A stretch of 64,000 nt of DNA from JBBIRG01 sp964410965 (GTDB taxonomy: Bacteria; CLD3; SB21; JBBIRG01). The translations under genes were made by a program, and so were the position numbers. The stretch is from assembly GCA_964410965.1 (NCBI GenBank), contig CAYPIY010000001.1, positions 186,001 to 250,000 of the forward strand, written 5' to 3'. The notes under the pieces were generated by a model. That model was given only the letters and a program-made list of their open reading frames with translations, was not told where the DNA came from and ran no database searches. Positions 11,101 through 21,700 of the stretch are shown piece by piece; within the stretch, counting starts at the first letter, position 1; each line of letters begins with the position of its first letter.

Positions 11101-11206
11101 CGAAAAAATTGTTATTCGGAAGCGGTGTTACGGACACCAGGGACTGCGCAGCCGCTGAAGTTACGGAAAGGAGAAATAGTCCCGCCGAAAAAATAAAACG
11201 AATCAT
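8165..11206 (-). CDS. Secreted SPD2-like / FG-GAP propeller protein with type IX sorting domain
   Basis: 1013 residues. The start at 11206 has a strong GGGAGG Shine-Dalgarno. The signal peptide is 1-20 (ending SAAA). Residues 40-265 form a predicted propeller (GLTYDGQHFWY, GIASDGEYIYYV). Residues about 270-480 are two ASPM-SPD2-Hydin-type beta domains with the IYSSDP and LFTNDP strings typical of choice-of-anchor modules. Residues about 505-905 are FG-GAP/VCBS-like blades with calcium-binding-type loops (DLNGDGFHDVV, DYNGDGVSDIL, DVNGNGFRDI, DIDGNGNVEIL). The sorting domain runs from about 925 (YNYPNPFNPTTAITYE) to the end. Architecture predicts a calcium-stabilised surface or extracellular protein. 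No enzymatic motif is seen. It lies 28 bases upstream of the BNR gene and could share its transcript. Confidence 0.88.
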   Translation of the reverse strand: MIRFIFSAGLFLLSVTSAAAQSLVSVTPLPNNNFFGNGVYGSYGIAATGLASDSGLWISSNSTTAPAFNYHLYNVNTGGIPSDSAFLRSNYPGNYLLGSQGLTYDGQHFWYFKKRSGKGAFFKISPSGNLIDSIIINYEYVGGIAWIDSSLWYSLYYPNTSAALYKMNVNTKTVVDTVPAYGTQPQGIASDGEYIYYVMDDNDGNDERIFAFDPALNDTAYSIALPEGSGGMSPRGLVYDGRFLWLIAKAPGNLFGLYKYDLESSGTPSLTVTGSVEFHYVRITHPSAINLILQNTGTADLTVDSVTNSLGFFTTTADLPRIIPAGQQYSIPVTFDPSSYGQFIDTLKIYSSDPIKPVSRVTLKGFGLYDNPAMHLSEESHDFGVIAATPAEAVSIWDLCVTNQGGPQLRLDSIIFHSVGFDLLTEPAFPLLIDSATTIKIRITFEPLAAGHYIDTMKLFTNDPVRAETGVSLSGTGIDTNYSLGQALWTFMTPNSPFTTVQDYSVEAIRSIPDVSGDSFDDVIIGTENYWVLCLNGNATGATDTLWGFSSGKDNNNSGTLGTEGDDAQKALIITADLNGDGFHDVVCGFGGGNEGVYALSGRTGEVIWYFDDLINWGLGDITAVHSYGDYNGDGVSDILAVSSATDENGSFGRRRVYLFDGTDGDSLWTAPTGAHTRNVIGNSDLDGDSVNDIVVATGAPRNSVIAFSGSAGTLMWEYPVDASNSGAKEMIIYPVTGSSADVIAAGFWKHIYRIDGVSGNMVWTYDLGGSMYGRTPNQLILLDDVNGNGFRDITAPVTGTTTIVCIDGGNGGTVWSGNLPMQAFGATRIPDVDRDGISDVAYASHDNRIYVVSGSNGQIINSDFTFGTGGNADAAESVHFMNDIDGNGNVEILAGCRNGMVAAVSGAAVPVSIRSGNDHPKGIRLLYNYPNPFNPTTAITYETVRSGYVTLKIYNVLGQAVKTLVNRTQNPGKYTVVWDGKNNSGEIAGSGVYICRLISGGNVYSKKMILIR

Positions 11207-11256
11207 AATGTCCTCCCAAATAATGATCCATTAAAAAACATAATCCCGAAAACTTA

Positions 11257-14200
11257 CTATCCTTTTAGAAGTTTTTTCGCATCTTCAGCATAGTCCCCGT
11301 AGGGATCCTTTTTCAGGTATTCCATGAACCATTCTGCGCTTTTTTGTTTCTGATTCATCGCTTTAAAAACAAGTCCAAGATAATAGTAATGCGCGCGGGC
11401 TTCCCTGTCACAATATCCTCGCTGCAGACGGACAGCCTTTTCAAGAAGGATTTTCGCATTCGGAAAATCATTCTTCGCGTAATAAACAATCCCTTTCACG
11501 CCGATATAGTTGAAATTCACAGAATCCTTTTCCAGTGCGGTCTCTGCGAATATCATTGCGTCGTTTAAGTTTTTCTTTGTTTTGACATACAGATACGCCA
11601 GACGGAACGCCGCGTATTCCAGGGCCGGATCGGCGTTCAGCGCCTTCTGATAGAAATCGACCGCCGTGTCGTACAATCCGGCTTCCTCGCAGTCTTTAGC
11701 GATCTCGACGCAGGTTCTCGCTTTATCAGGCAATAATCCGATGACGATGTCATACTGAGATTTCGCAAGATCGGTTTTTCCCCATTTTTCATAGACCACG
11801 CCGAGATGACGGTACGCGAAATCGCTGTACATGTCGTAATCTATGGTTTCCTTCAGCCCCGATTCGGCTTTTCTGAAATACATGTCCGCTGAGTCCTTTT
11901 TCCCGGTTTTCTGGTACTGAATGGCCATCTTGAAATGTATCCAGGCCATGGTGTCAAAATAATACGGGTTACGCCTGGATAGTTCGATTGATTTGTTCGA
12001 ATGAACTTCCGCCTCTTTCAGTTTTATGCCGCGGGTCGCCCAGCGCCATGCAAGATTATTGTAAGCGCCGTTTTCCTCGGGATATTTATTAATGTTCTCA
12101 AAGAATAAAGAATCGGCAAGTTCTTCCCTGTCAGCCTCGACATACAGATCGGCGTAAATCTGGTCGAGATTCGGCAGGGAGGGATTGGTTTTTTTCACCA
12201 TATCCATGGCTTCAAGGGCTTTGTCCATCTTCCGGGCTTTTAACGGACCGGTAAGAAAACGATTCCGAATCTCGCTCTGGTAAATGCCGCTCAGGTTCAT
12301 GTAATTACCGACATTTTCCGGTTCGTATTTGATCGAAAATTCCGCCTGCTCGTAAGCGAGCCCGAAATCCCCTTTTTCAGCCAGATAGCCCGACAGCATA
12401 TTCCTTGGCGTGGAAACCAGAGGATTGAGATTGATCGCCTTTTTAACTTCGACGATGGCTTCATCGTATTTTTTCTGTGAAAAAAGAGCGCTTGCGGCGT
12501 AAAGGTAATTGACAATGTTCGATTCATCGAGCTGTTTGATTTTCTGTGTCAGCTGAAGAACCTTGTCATAGGCGTATTGGGACAAAAGCATACCCGCGTT
12601 CCTGAGAATCAGGTCTACACTGCCCGGATTCATGTTCAATAACGTATCCAGGACTGCGGAGGCCTGATCGAACTGGTCTTTCGCCAGGTACACCATCAGC
12701 ACGCCTTCCAGCGCGCCTTCGTAGTCGGGCAGGGCGGCGAGCGCCTCACGGTATTTGGTGACCGCCTGGTCGTGCTGATTTTTTCCCATGGACTTATCAC
12801 CGAGCCATTTTGTCTCTACGGCCTGATGATGCGCGATCGGTCCCTCGGTCACGTTGATCTCCTTCCCGAACGGAACGACGAGCGCGCACTCGTTTCCGCT
12901 CTGCCGCCATTCCTGGAGAAAATCATCGTATCCCACCGCGTGATGATCCGCGACAGTCGGATCGTGCATGATGATCTGGTGGCGGTTCTCGTCATATCCG
13001 ATAACCACCACGACATGGCCGTACCCATACGGAGTGAGAAACACGATCACTGGCATTCCATGGTCGATCTGTTTTTTCAGATCCTCAAGTGTCCCGATGT
13101 ATCCGAATGCCTTGTAACGCCCGAGGCTTCTGGGATACCGGATGATATCATGTGACTGAGCGCCGGCATAATCGCTTTTGATCGCCGAATAGATGCTGTC
13201 CTGATCGATCGTATCCCTGTAAAAAGCCATGATCATGGAAAGCGAAGCCGCGGCGCACTGCGGCCCGTGCTGTTTCACATAGGGTACTCCGGAAATCACT
13301 ACCCGGTCCGGAGGTCCCAGTTTTTCATGCGTAATTTCCAGAAGTTGCAGGTCATAAGAACCGGTCTGCACCTCAAGCGAAGCGGAAGTTTCCTTGAATG
13401 TTTTAGTGACAAACGAATTCTTATACTGGCGCATGAGGCCTTGCCGGGTATCAAACACGAACGATGCATTGCCTTCCAGCTGGATATACACTTTCCCGAC
13501 TTCCCCGTATTTCGCGGCGTCATAACTTCCGAATACTCCGAAATATTTTTTACCTGAGGCCTCATTCGCGTCTGATTCATCAAGCACCGCTACGGCATCC
13601 ACATGCCCCATTTTAAAAACGTACTGGTTCGTCTGCCACAATTCCCCTTCGGCCACGGGTTTCCGCAAATACCCGCTGTGAAGGTCTTCCATAATATTTA
13701 TGACCAGCCTCTGCAGCGAATACGGGTTTTCCTCGATCAGGCCGTAGATGTGAGTAACGCCGAAAACATCCGATACCCGAAGGTAATAGGTTTTTCCTGC
13801 CGCCTTTTTTTCCATCGCTGTCAGGGCATAGCCCTGAACGGATTCAATTTCAATGGCCAGTTCAGTCACTCCGTAGGAAGTGGTATCCACAACCTGTTCC
13901 GTAAATACCACAGTGATTTCCCTGGATAAATCGCCATTCATGTCCGCCCCGAGAAGCGCATCCGCTTTTGAGAGAACTTTCAGCTGATACCTGTTTTTCT
14001 GACCCATTTTCAGCCTGGTCCCGAAATCGATCCGGGTATTGGTTTCCTCAAAATCGGTCGGATCGATACCGACGGCTTTCATGTCATTTTCCGAGGGACG
14101 GAAATAATTCGGGTTTCCCCTGATCAGGCGGTCATAGCGCTGAATGGCTCCCGCAAGATCCGACTTGTCCACATAGACTTTTGCCATCTGGTACAGGGTT

Positions 14201-15687
14201 TCATCGTCTCCGGGCTGCAGCATAAGCGCCGTGTCAAACTGTGCGATCGCCCGGTCGTGAAAATCGCGTTTCGCATATGCCAGCCCCAGATTATAACGGA
14301 ATACAGACGCCAGCGACGTGTCCCTGTTGACTTTCAGACCGCCGATAAAGGATTTCTCGGCTTCCCTGAAACGTCCTGTCTGCAGCTGTTTTACCCCAAG
14401 CTGAAGGAACGCTTCGGCATATGCTGAATCCTCCTCCAGCGCCTTGTTCAGATAGAATTCCGCGGAATCGAACGACATCGCGGAAATTCCCCGGTCATAA
14501 AAGAAATACGCATCTTTATCGGTCTCACCGCTGATGATTTTCCGGACAGTCTGTATGTAATTGTCCACATGCGACTGACCGGGTTTCATTCTGACGGATT
14601 GTTCGTAATAACTTAGCGCCTTATCGTACTTCCCTTTCCTGAAGTAAAGGTAGGCCGCGTCCGTATATTCGTCCGCGGTGGCCCGTCCTGACCGGATCAC
14701 ATGCTCAAATGACGCGATCGCCTCATCATCCTTGCCAAGGACATAACATACGCCTGCGAGTTCCCTGTGGGCTAAGGTAAAATCCGGCTCCTTTGAGACG
14801 GCATTCCTAAGATATTCATATACCAGCTGATAACTGGTTTTCTTGGTTTCATCGCGACTGACATCTTCAAGCAGAAGGACCGCATCCAGATAATCCAGAA
14901 ATACCTCTGAACTGAAATATCCCAGAGAGATCTTGGTCACAATCTGCCAGTAATCGTGCGCAACGGATTTATTGCCGGATATGTTCGCGGCCTTCTCAAG
15001 GATTTCTTTGGCTTCGTTCCAGCGCTGAAGCCGGATCAGCGTATAACCATATTCGTAATACATCTGGCCCGAAGGCTGTTTGGTTCTTTTCATTAGTCTG
15101 GCATAGACCGGCGCCGCTTTCTGATAATCTCTCTTGTAAAAGTAAAAATTCGCCAGCGACTGAGTGTAACTTTCATCCGTCGAATCCATGCGGACCAGCT
15201 GCAGAAAATAATCCTCAGCGACAGGATTATTCAGGGCGCGTTCGGTTTCCGCCATCCAGTAAAGGCCCTCCGGTTTTTTAGGAAAGAAGGCATGATATTG
15301 CTGCAGGTAGGTTAAAGCGTCTTTGTACTGTTCCGCATTGAACATCGCCCGTCCGCAATCCAGGTAAAGATCCGCCCGGTTCGGATCGATATAAAGCGCT
15401 GCCTGAAACTGCTGTGCGGCTTTCCTGACTTTTCCCTTTTCCTCATAGAGCCGGCCGAGCGCGAGATAGGCCTCAATGAAACGCGTATCATGCATCAGGG
15501 ATTTGCGGTAGGATTTCACTGCCTGGTACCAGTAATCCGTGCCTTTTTTCTGGTATTGACGAGCCTCATTGTAGGAGCGGATTGCCTGCGGATTGCCGGT
15601 TGACAGGGAAGTACAGCCTGTAAACAGAAAAAGAACGGTCAGGCTCAGCCATATCGGATTGATTCTCAGGTTTTCGGTATTGATCAT
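11257..15687 (-). CDS. TPR - C39-like peptidase - TPR lipoprotein
   Basis: 1476 residues from the ATG at 15687, chosen because GAGG lies about 11 bases upstream, a lipoprotein signal begins here (hydrophobic stretch ending LFTGC, Cys25), and a longer frame starting at 15789 would read through the upstream gene's terminator. Residues about 35-540 are TPR-like helical repeats. About 560-790 is a beta-rich region without a recognised family. Residues about 793-940 form a C39-like papain-fold peptidase with candidate catalytic Cys811 (in HGPQCAAAS), His891 (GYGHVVVVIGYD) and Asp909 (MHDPT). Residues 950-1476 are a second TPR array. Known C39 domains cleave double-glycine leaders in ABC exporters. 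Stand-alone C39_2 domains like this have mostly unknown substrates. It is predicted to be membrane-anchored and extracytoplasmic, and follows the propeller-caspase gene. Confidence 0.85.
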   Translation of the reverse strand: MINTENLRINPIWLSLTVLFLFTGCTSLSTGNPQAIRSYNEARQYQKKGTDYWYQAVKSYRKSLMHDTRFIEAYLALGRLYEEKGKVRKAAQQFQAALYIDPNRADLYLDCGRAMFNAEQYKDALTYLQQYHAFFPKKPEGLYWMAETERALNNPVAEDYFLQLVRMDSTDESYTQSLANFYFYKRDYQKAAPVYARLMKRTKQPSGQMYYEYGYTLIRLQRWNEAKEILEKAANISGNKSVAHDYWQIVTKISLGYFSSEVFLDYLDAVLLLEDVSRDETKKTSYQLVYEYLRNAVSKEPDFTLAHRELAGVCYVLGKDDEAIASFEHVIRSGRATADEYTDAAYLYFRKGKYDKALSYYEQSVRMKPGQSHVDNYIQTVRKIISGETDKDAYFFYDRGISAMSFDSAEFYLNKALEEDSAYAEAFLQLGVKQLQTGRFREAEKSFIGGLKVNRDTSLASVFRYNLGLAYAKRDFHDRAIAQFDTALMLQPGDDETLYQMAKVYVDKSDLAGAIQRYDRLIRGNPNYFRPSENDMKAVGIDPTDFEETNTRIDFGTRLKMGQKNRYQLKVLSKADALLGADMNGDLSREITVVFTEQVVDTTSYGVTELAIEIESVQGYALTAMEKKAAGKTYYLRVSDVFGVTHIYGLIEENPYSLQRLVINIMEDLHSGYLRKPVAEGELWQTNQYVFKMGHVDAVAVLDESDANEASGKKYFGVFGSYDAAKYGEVGKVYIQLEGNASFVFDTRQGLMRQYKNSFVTKTFKETSASLEVQTGSYDLQLLEITHEKLGPPDRVVISGVPYVKQHGPQCAAASLSMIMAFYRDTIDQDSIYSAIKSDYAGAQSHDIIRYPRSLGRYKAFGYIGTLEDLKKQIDHGMPVIVFLTPYGYGHVVVVIGYDENRHQIIMHDPTVADHHAVGYDDFLQEWRQSGNECALVVPFGKEINVTEGPIAHHQAVETKWLGDKSMGKNQHDQAVTKYREALAALPDYEGALEGVLMVYLAKDQFDQASAVLDTLLNMNPGSVDLILRNAGMLLSQYAYDKVLQLTQKIKQLDESNIVNYLYAASALFSQKKYDEAIVEVKKAINLNPLVSTPRNMLSGYLAEKGDFGLAYEQAEFSIKYEPENVGNYMNLSGIYQSEIRNRFLTGPLKARKMDKALEAMDMVKKTNPSLPNLDQIYADLYVEADREELADSLFFENINKYPEENGAYNNLAWRWATRGIKLKEAEVHSNKSIELSRRNPYYFDTMAWIHFKMAIQYQKTGKKDSADMYFRKAESGLKETIDYDMYSDFAYRHLGVVYEKWGKTDLAKSQYDIVIGLLPDKARTCVEIAKDCEEAGLYDTAVDFYQKALNADPALEYAAFRLAYLYVKTKKNLNDAMIFAETALEKDSVNFNYIGVKGIVYYAKNDFPNAKILLEKAVRLQRGYCDREARAHYYYLGLVFKAMNQKQKSAEWFMEYLKKDPYGDYAEDAKKLLKG

Positions 15688-15742
15688 ATTTTTCGATTCC
15701 TCATTTTTTTTCAACTTACCCATCTTCCGAAACAATATCCAT

Positions 15743-15784
15743 GAAAAAATAAAAAGGGTGTTGCCCTCTGACGGACAACACCCT
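15743..15784 (-). terminator. Strong rho-independent terminator after the propeller-caspase gene
   Basis: A perfect 9-base stem (AGGGTGTTG at 15755-15763 with CAACACCCT at 15776-15784) and a 12-base loop are followed on the minus strand by a T-rich tract (15746-15754). It begins about 15 bases past the stop at 15799 and lies upstream of the TPR-C39 start at 15687, so the lipoprotein gene depends on read-through or on its own promoter. Confidence 0.85.
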
Positions 15785-15798
15785 GACATCGGGCCGGG

Positions 15799-18700
15799 TC
15801 AGAAGCTTTCGGTGAATTTCTTTCCGTCGATTTTACCCGACAGGTAATCCTTCAGGACCTGATTTTCCGTTCCGGATTTGACCTGCCCTACGGCCTTGAT
15901 ATACTGGTTCATGTTGATCGTACCGTCATTCATGGCTTTTTTCAGTTTGCTGATTTTATCATCCTGAGTCATGGATCCGCTTTCTTTCTGAAGAATTCGG
16001 GTCAGCTTGACTTCCCCGGTTCCGACCATTTGGGGTTCCTGCTTGACATTTTCATTCTTGCGGGCTGTTTTAGAAACGCGGTCCCTGAGGTAATTAAACA
16101 CCTCCGTTGATGTGACCCAGCCGTCGTTGTTTCCGGTCTCGTTGTCACTGTCCGCTTTTCCGGTCATGGCTTCGAGAAGGAAATTCGTAAACAAACCGTG
16201 TTCTTTTTCTGGAAAATCGAAAGCGGACTGGTCATTGGCCGCCGCGGTGATGAATATGCGGCCCTCACCCTGCGCCTTGATTATTTCTTTCGGGACAATG
16301 TTGATTCCGCGGGCTCCTTTTTTCATGAAAGACCGTCCGGACCCCGTGAAACAGGCATCCAGAGCAACAAATACGTTTTTCGCCTTTACTTTCCCGAGTT
16401 CCTGCTGCAGATAGTCGATGCTGATGCCGGTTTCTGAAATAAATTTCGGCTGACCGTCATAAGGAATCAGATAGGCTGTCCGGACATTGCCCTGGTCATC
16501 CTGCTCCGGAGCGCCGTGGCCGGAATAATAAAAGATCAGTGTCGCGTTTTCATCGTCAATTCCCTGATTGACCAGCCAGCCCAGGGCGACTTTCACTTCC
16601 GTCAATGACGCTTCCTCACCCTTGAGGAACTTGACATTCGACGCAGGCAGTCCGCCGACAAGATTGTTGGTCAGAAGCGCGTAAACGCCCGCCGCGTCAT
16701 TGACTGCGTAATTCAACTGAGGAACATCCTTGGACTTGTAATCACTGATGCCTACAATCACGGCGTAAACATTGTCCCGCGTGGGCAGTTCGATATCCCC
16801 GATGTTTGTCTTCATCTTTCCGATTTCATTATTCATCCGGTCAACCGCGGCTTTGACTTTATCTTTCAGGTTCGTGCTGATCATTCCGGTATTGTCGGTT
16901 GAAGTCGTAGTCAGTGTGGATGCCACGTCCACGACCACTTCCTTCTTGTAATCCGTGCCGAGGCTCAGATTCATGTTTTCGGTCCGGTTGAACTTGGTTC
17001 GTTTTTCATTGATGTCCAAGGCGAGGGGAAGCGATGATCCACCGATGGCATCGTTATAATTGCCGCTGACGGCAAAAACGAAAACCCCTTTTTTGATCTC
17101 ACCCGGCTTGATTTCACCCAAGTCAGCGGAGGATTGGGAAACCATAATGCTCTGATCCGTTGATTTCAGGACCGTTTTAACATTCCCGGCCGTACCTTTA
17201 CCGCCATTAGCGATAAAAACTGTTATTTCAATCGTCTCTTTTTTCTGGATGACGCCGTCCCCGTTTCCCTGACTCTGTCCGCTGCCGTCATCGCGGATGA
17301 CATATTTATTGATGGTAAGCAAGGGAGGATCGGAGGCTTTTGAATTGAAGTTAATCGTTACGGCATCGGCCCCGAAACCGTTTTTCTCGGTTGCTTCGGC
17401 TTTCAGGGAGACTTTCTGATCGATGACATCATCCGTCGCATCAATGGTCGTGCTTATCGTTTTTTCCGTTCCTGCTGGGATTTCGCCGATATAATAGGAC
17501 GGCATACCGACATACATGCCGAGCGAACCGGCTGTGATCGTGAATTTTGCATTCACTCCCTGCGCCGGCCCTTTTCCGGTGTTTTTAATCGTCAGGGTAA
17601 TTTTCCCGCTTTCCCCGGCAGATAAAAGATTATCCCCGTTCGCGTCTGAAAATAAAGCGGTTGAGGAAAGGTAGGGCGGCAGGGTCTGAACGGACTGGTA
17701 CACATACTGCTGGACCGACCCGGAAATGCCCGTGACGTTCCAGACATATACATTCTTGTCATCGCTGCCGGATGTCAGCTTCGTGCCGTCGGCGGAAAAT
17801 GAGACATTCGAAAGAGATTCTTTGGGTTCGTTGAGGGTTTTGATAAGGTTTCCGGTCGAGGTTTCCCATAATTTCACCGTACGGTCTTCACTTGCCGATG
17901 CAAGAACCTTACCGTCCGGGCTCAGTGCGACACCCCAGACATGATTCGTGTGACCTAAAAACGTCTTCTGCGTGACCCCGGTCGCCACATCCCAGACTAC
18001 AATTGAATTATCATAATTGCCGGCATAGAGCAATTTGCTGTCCTGTGAAAACACAAGCCCGTTTACCCAATTGGATGATTTTCCGGTTTTCATGCTCCGA
18101 ACCCTGTTCCAAGTTGTTGTGTTCCAGAGAATGATTTCATCCCCGGTGTCCCCGGAAGCAAGTAAAGTTCCGTCTCGGTTGAAAGCCACGCTCCAGACAC
18201 TGTTTTTATGGCCGGAAAGCGTCCGTACCAATGAGCCGGACTGCGCATCCCATATTTTAACGGTATTATCAAATGATCCGGTTGCGATATAACGGCCGTC
18301 ATTGCTGAATCTTGCCGTGATGGTCAGGTCGGTGTGGCCGTACAATGTCGCGATTTTTGATCCTGAACTCACATTCCAAAGTATCACGTTTTTATCGCTG
18401 CTCGCGGTCGCCAGCCTGGAACCGTCCGAGTTGAACTCAAGGCCGTTCACCCAGCTGGTATGGCCCGTCAGGCTCCTCGACTGGATTCCGCTGATGGCAT
18501 CCCAGATAAACACTTTTCCTTCCGAATCACCGCTGGCAACCCATTTGCCGTCCGGGCTGATCCCGACGCCCCGGACTTTTCCTGAATGGCCATACAAGGT
18601 CTTGTGAAGGCTTGCCGATACGGTTCCTGAATAACCGGATGATCCAGTGGTTGATGTCCCGGATGACAATGCGCCTTTCGCGGTTAAAAGCCCTATATTA

Positions 18701-21700
18701 GCACCGCCTTCACCTTTGCCGATCGCCGGTGACCCATACTGGACCGTGAAATCCCATGTATTCAGCAGCGGATCGCTGAAGGAATTTCCCGTTCCGCCGT
18801 AACAGCGCTTGAAAGCCTGGCCGCTGGAATGGATGATATTGTAACTGATGGTCGGATATGAATTGTTCTCATTATCAATAGCGCTTCCGCCAAGATTACC
18901 GTAAAAAATATTATTCTTGATAATGGCATTCGCCTTGTTCAGGCCGATCGCGTCCTTTTCAGCGGAGTACTCCCCTCCTGCCGTTTTGTAAAATATGTTA
19001 TTCGAAATGACTGGACTGCAATCCCAGATAAACATACCGTAATCCTGGAAATCCGTAACCACATTATTTGAAAACGTAATATTGGATGAACTGACCTTAA
19101 TTCCGCCTCCGGTCCCGCTGGTGTTTTTGAATGTAAAACCGCTGACGGTTGAATTATTTGCCGAAGAAACGCTCAGAACCGGCGATTTGCCACCGGCGTC
19201 AATCACGGTTTTTCCCGGTCCTTCGCCCATGAGTTTCACATTCGACTTGTTCAGATTAAGTCCGGATTCGTAGTAAGTGCCGGCCTTGACCTGAATGATA
19301 TCCCCGTATTGGGCAACCGCCAATGCGGAGGAAACGGATGAATAACTTCCGCTCCCGTCTTTGGCAACGGTAAGGGTTTTAGCTGTCCCGTATGAACCCG
19401 ATCCGCCGGTTGAGGTTTGGGAGTAAACTCCTGATGACTTGCCTCCGACACCGCTGACATTCCACAATTTAATGGTGTTATCATCGCTCGCGGAAATTAT
19501 TTTTTTCCCGTCAGACGTAAACAGCACCACACCGACCGTATTGGTATGTCCGTACAGTGTCTTTACATTCGATCCAGTGTTCATATCCCAGATTTTGATT
19601 ACCTTATCAGCGCCTGAACTGACCACATAGCTCTCATCCGGGCTGATCGAGCACATCCAGACTTTGTCGGTATGATACATGGTTTTCTGTTCTATCATAC
19701 CCGGGAAAGACCATATACGGACCGTATTCCCGTAGCTGGTTGTCACAACTTTCGCTGAATTGGACGTGAAGCGGATACTGGTAATCCATCCTGACTGGAA
19801 AGCGGACTTGTCGAGATACCATGAAGAAACAGACCATACTTTGATGTTACCGTCCGAATCGCCGCTCATCAGGTACTTTCCATCGGGACTGAACTGCAGG
19901 CTCCACACCGAACTTGAGTGCCCGTACAGTGTTTTGATCAATGTTCCGCTGGATACTTCAAACACTTTCACTTCCTTGTCAAATCCGCCGCCGGCCACGT
20001 ACCGCCCGTCCGGACTGTACGCGACAGCGATCACGTCACTGTTGAAATCGCTGAATGTTTTGACCGCATAACCGCCGCTGACATCCCAGATCTTCATAGT
20101 CTTGTCGCTGGACCCGCTGAGCAGTTTGGTGTTATCCGGGCTGAAAGCGAGTCCGTTCACCCAGCTGGTGTGGCCGGAAAGTGTCTTTGTCAGGCTGCCG
20201 TCATACGCGCTGAACATTTTCAGCATCCCTTCTTTGCCTCCTATGGCTATCTTAGTACCGTCTACAGTGATCGCCCCGCCCCGGTTATATTCGCCGGTCA
20301 ACAGATAAGACACCGTCTTGGAAAGAGTAACATCAAAATCATCACCCGACTGTGAGGTGGTATAAGTTCCGGAATAGCCTCCCGTTGTACCGGTAACGCC
20401 CGTCACGTTCCAGAGCCTGATCGTGTTGTCATCAGCCGCAGAAACCAGCTTTTTCCCGTCCTGCGAAATCAGTACCACGCTCACATTGTTCGTGTGGCCA
20501 TAAAGTGATTTCAGGTTGGTTCCGGAATTGAGGTCCCAGATCTTCAGTGTTTTGTCAAAGCACGCCGTAAACAAATACTTGTCATCGGGTGAAACGGATG
20601 ACATCCACACTTTATCAGTGTGCGTGAAAGTTTTCTGCTCGCTCATTGCGGGGAAACTCCACAGTTTCGCCGAGCCTCCGGAGCTAGAGGATACAAGCTT
20701 CTGACCATCTCCGGTAAAAGTAAAATGAACCACTGTTCCCGAATGATACGCGGTTTTTTCTGCATACCATGAGGATGTATTCCATAATTTGATGTTTCCT
20801 CCGTCATCGCCGCTCAGAAGGTATTTGCCGTCATTGCTGTACCGCAGAGACCAGACACTATTCGAATGCCCGTAAAGCGATTTATAGAGATAACCGCTGT
20901 TGACATCGTAGATTTTGATCGTTTTGTCATATCCGGAAACGGCGAGGTACAGACCGTCGGGACTGAATGCGACCGACATGACATGATCCGTAAAATCGGA
21001 AAAAGTTTTCAGGACATATCCGCCTGTCACGCTCCAGATTTTTGCCGTTTTGTCGCTGCTGGCGCTTGCCAGTTTCGATCCGTCTTTGCTGACGGCAACG
21101 CCGTTCATCCAGCCGTTATGGCCTGTGTAGGTCTTGTACAGGGATCCGTCGCTTGTATTGAAAACTTTCAGGACGGTTTTCCCGGAAATGACGGCGAATT
21201 TGGAACCGTCCGGGAACATGACTCCGCCGCGTGTATAGTCCTCAAACAGCTGATACGAAATGGTTTTATCCAGCGTCGCCGAAACCGATCCGCCCGAACC
21301 CGTGACTGAACCAGTTGTCGATGCGTAGCCGGATGCGCCCGAAATGCCGATGGTGGTTCCGTTTTCACCGCTGCCGATTGCAGGAGAACCTGAATTCAGC
21401 GTAAAGGAATAGGTGTTCAGCAGCGGATCGGAATACAGGTTGCCGCTCCCGCCGTAACAACGCTTCAGTCCCTGTCCGCTTGAATGGATAATGTTATAAC
21501 TGATCACGGGCGATGCATCGCCTTCATTGTCCACGGCGCTTCCGCAGGAATTCCCGTAAAAAATATTGTTCTTGATGATCGCATTCGATTTGTTCAGCGC
21601 GATGGCGTCTTTTTCTGCTGAATATTCACCGCCTCCGCACCGGTAGAAAATGTTGTTTGAAATCGTCGGCGTCCCGTCCCACGAATAGATGCCGTAATCA

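Noticed and set aside
15688..15789. N-terminal extension of the TPR-C39 gene to 15789
   Set aside because: It would read through the upstream terminator and put 34 residues before a clear lipoprotein signal. The ATG at 15687 has a ribosome site.
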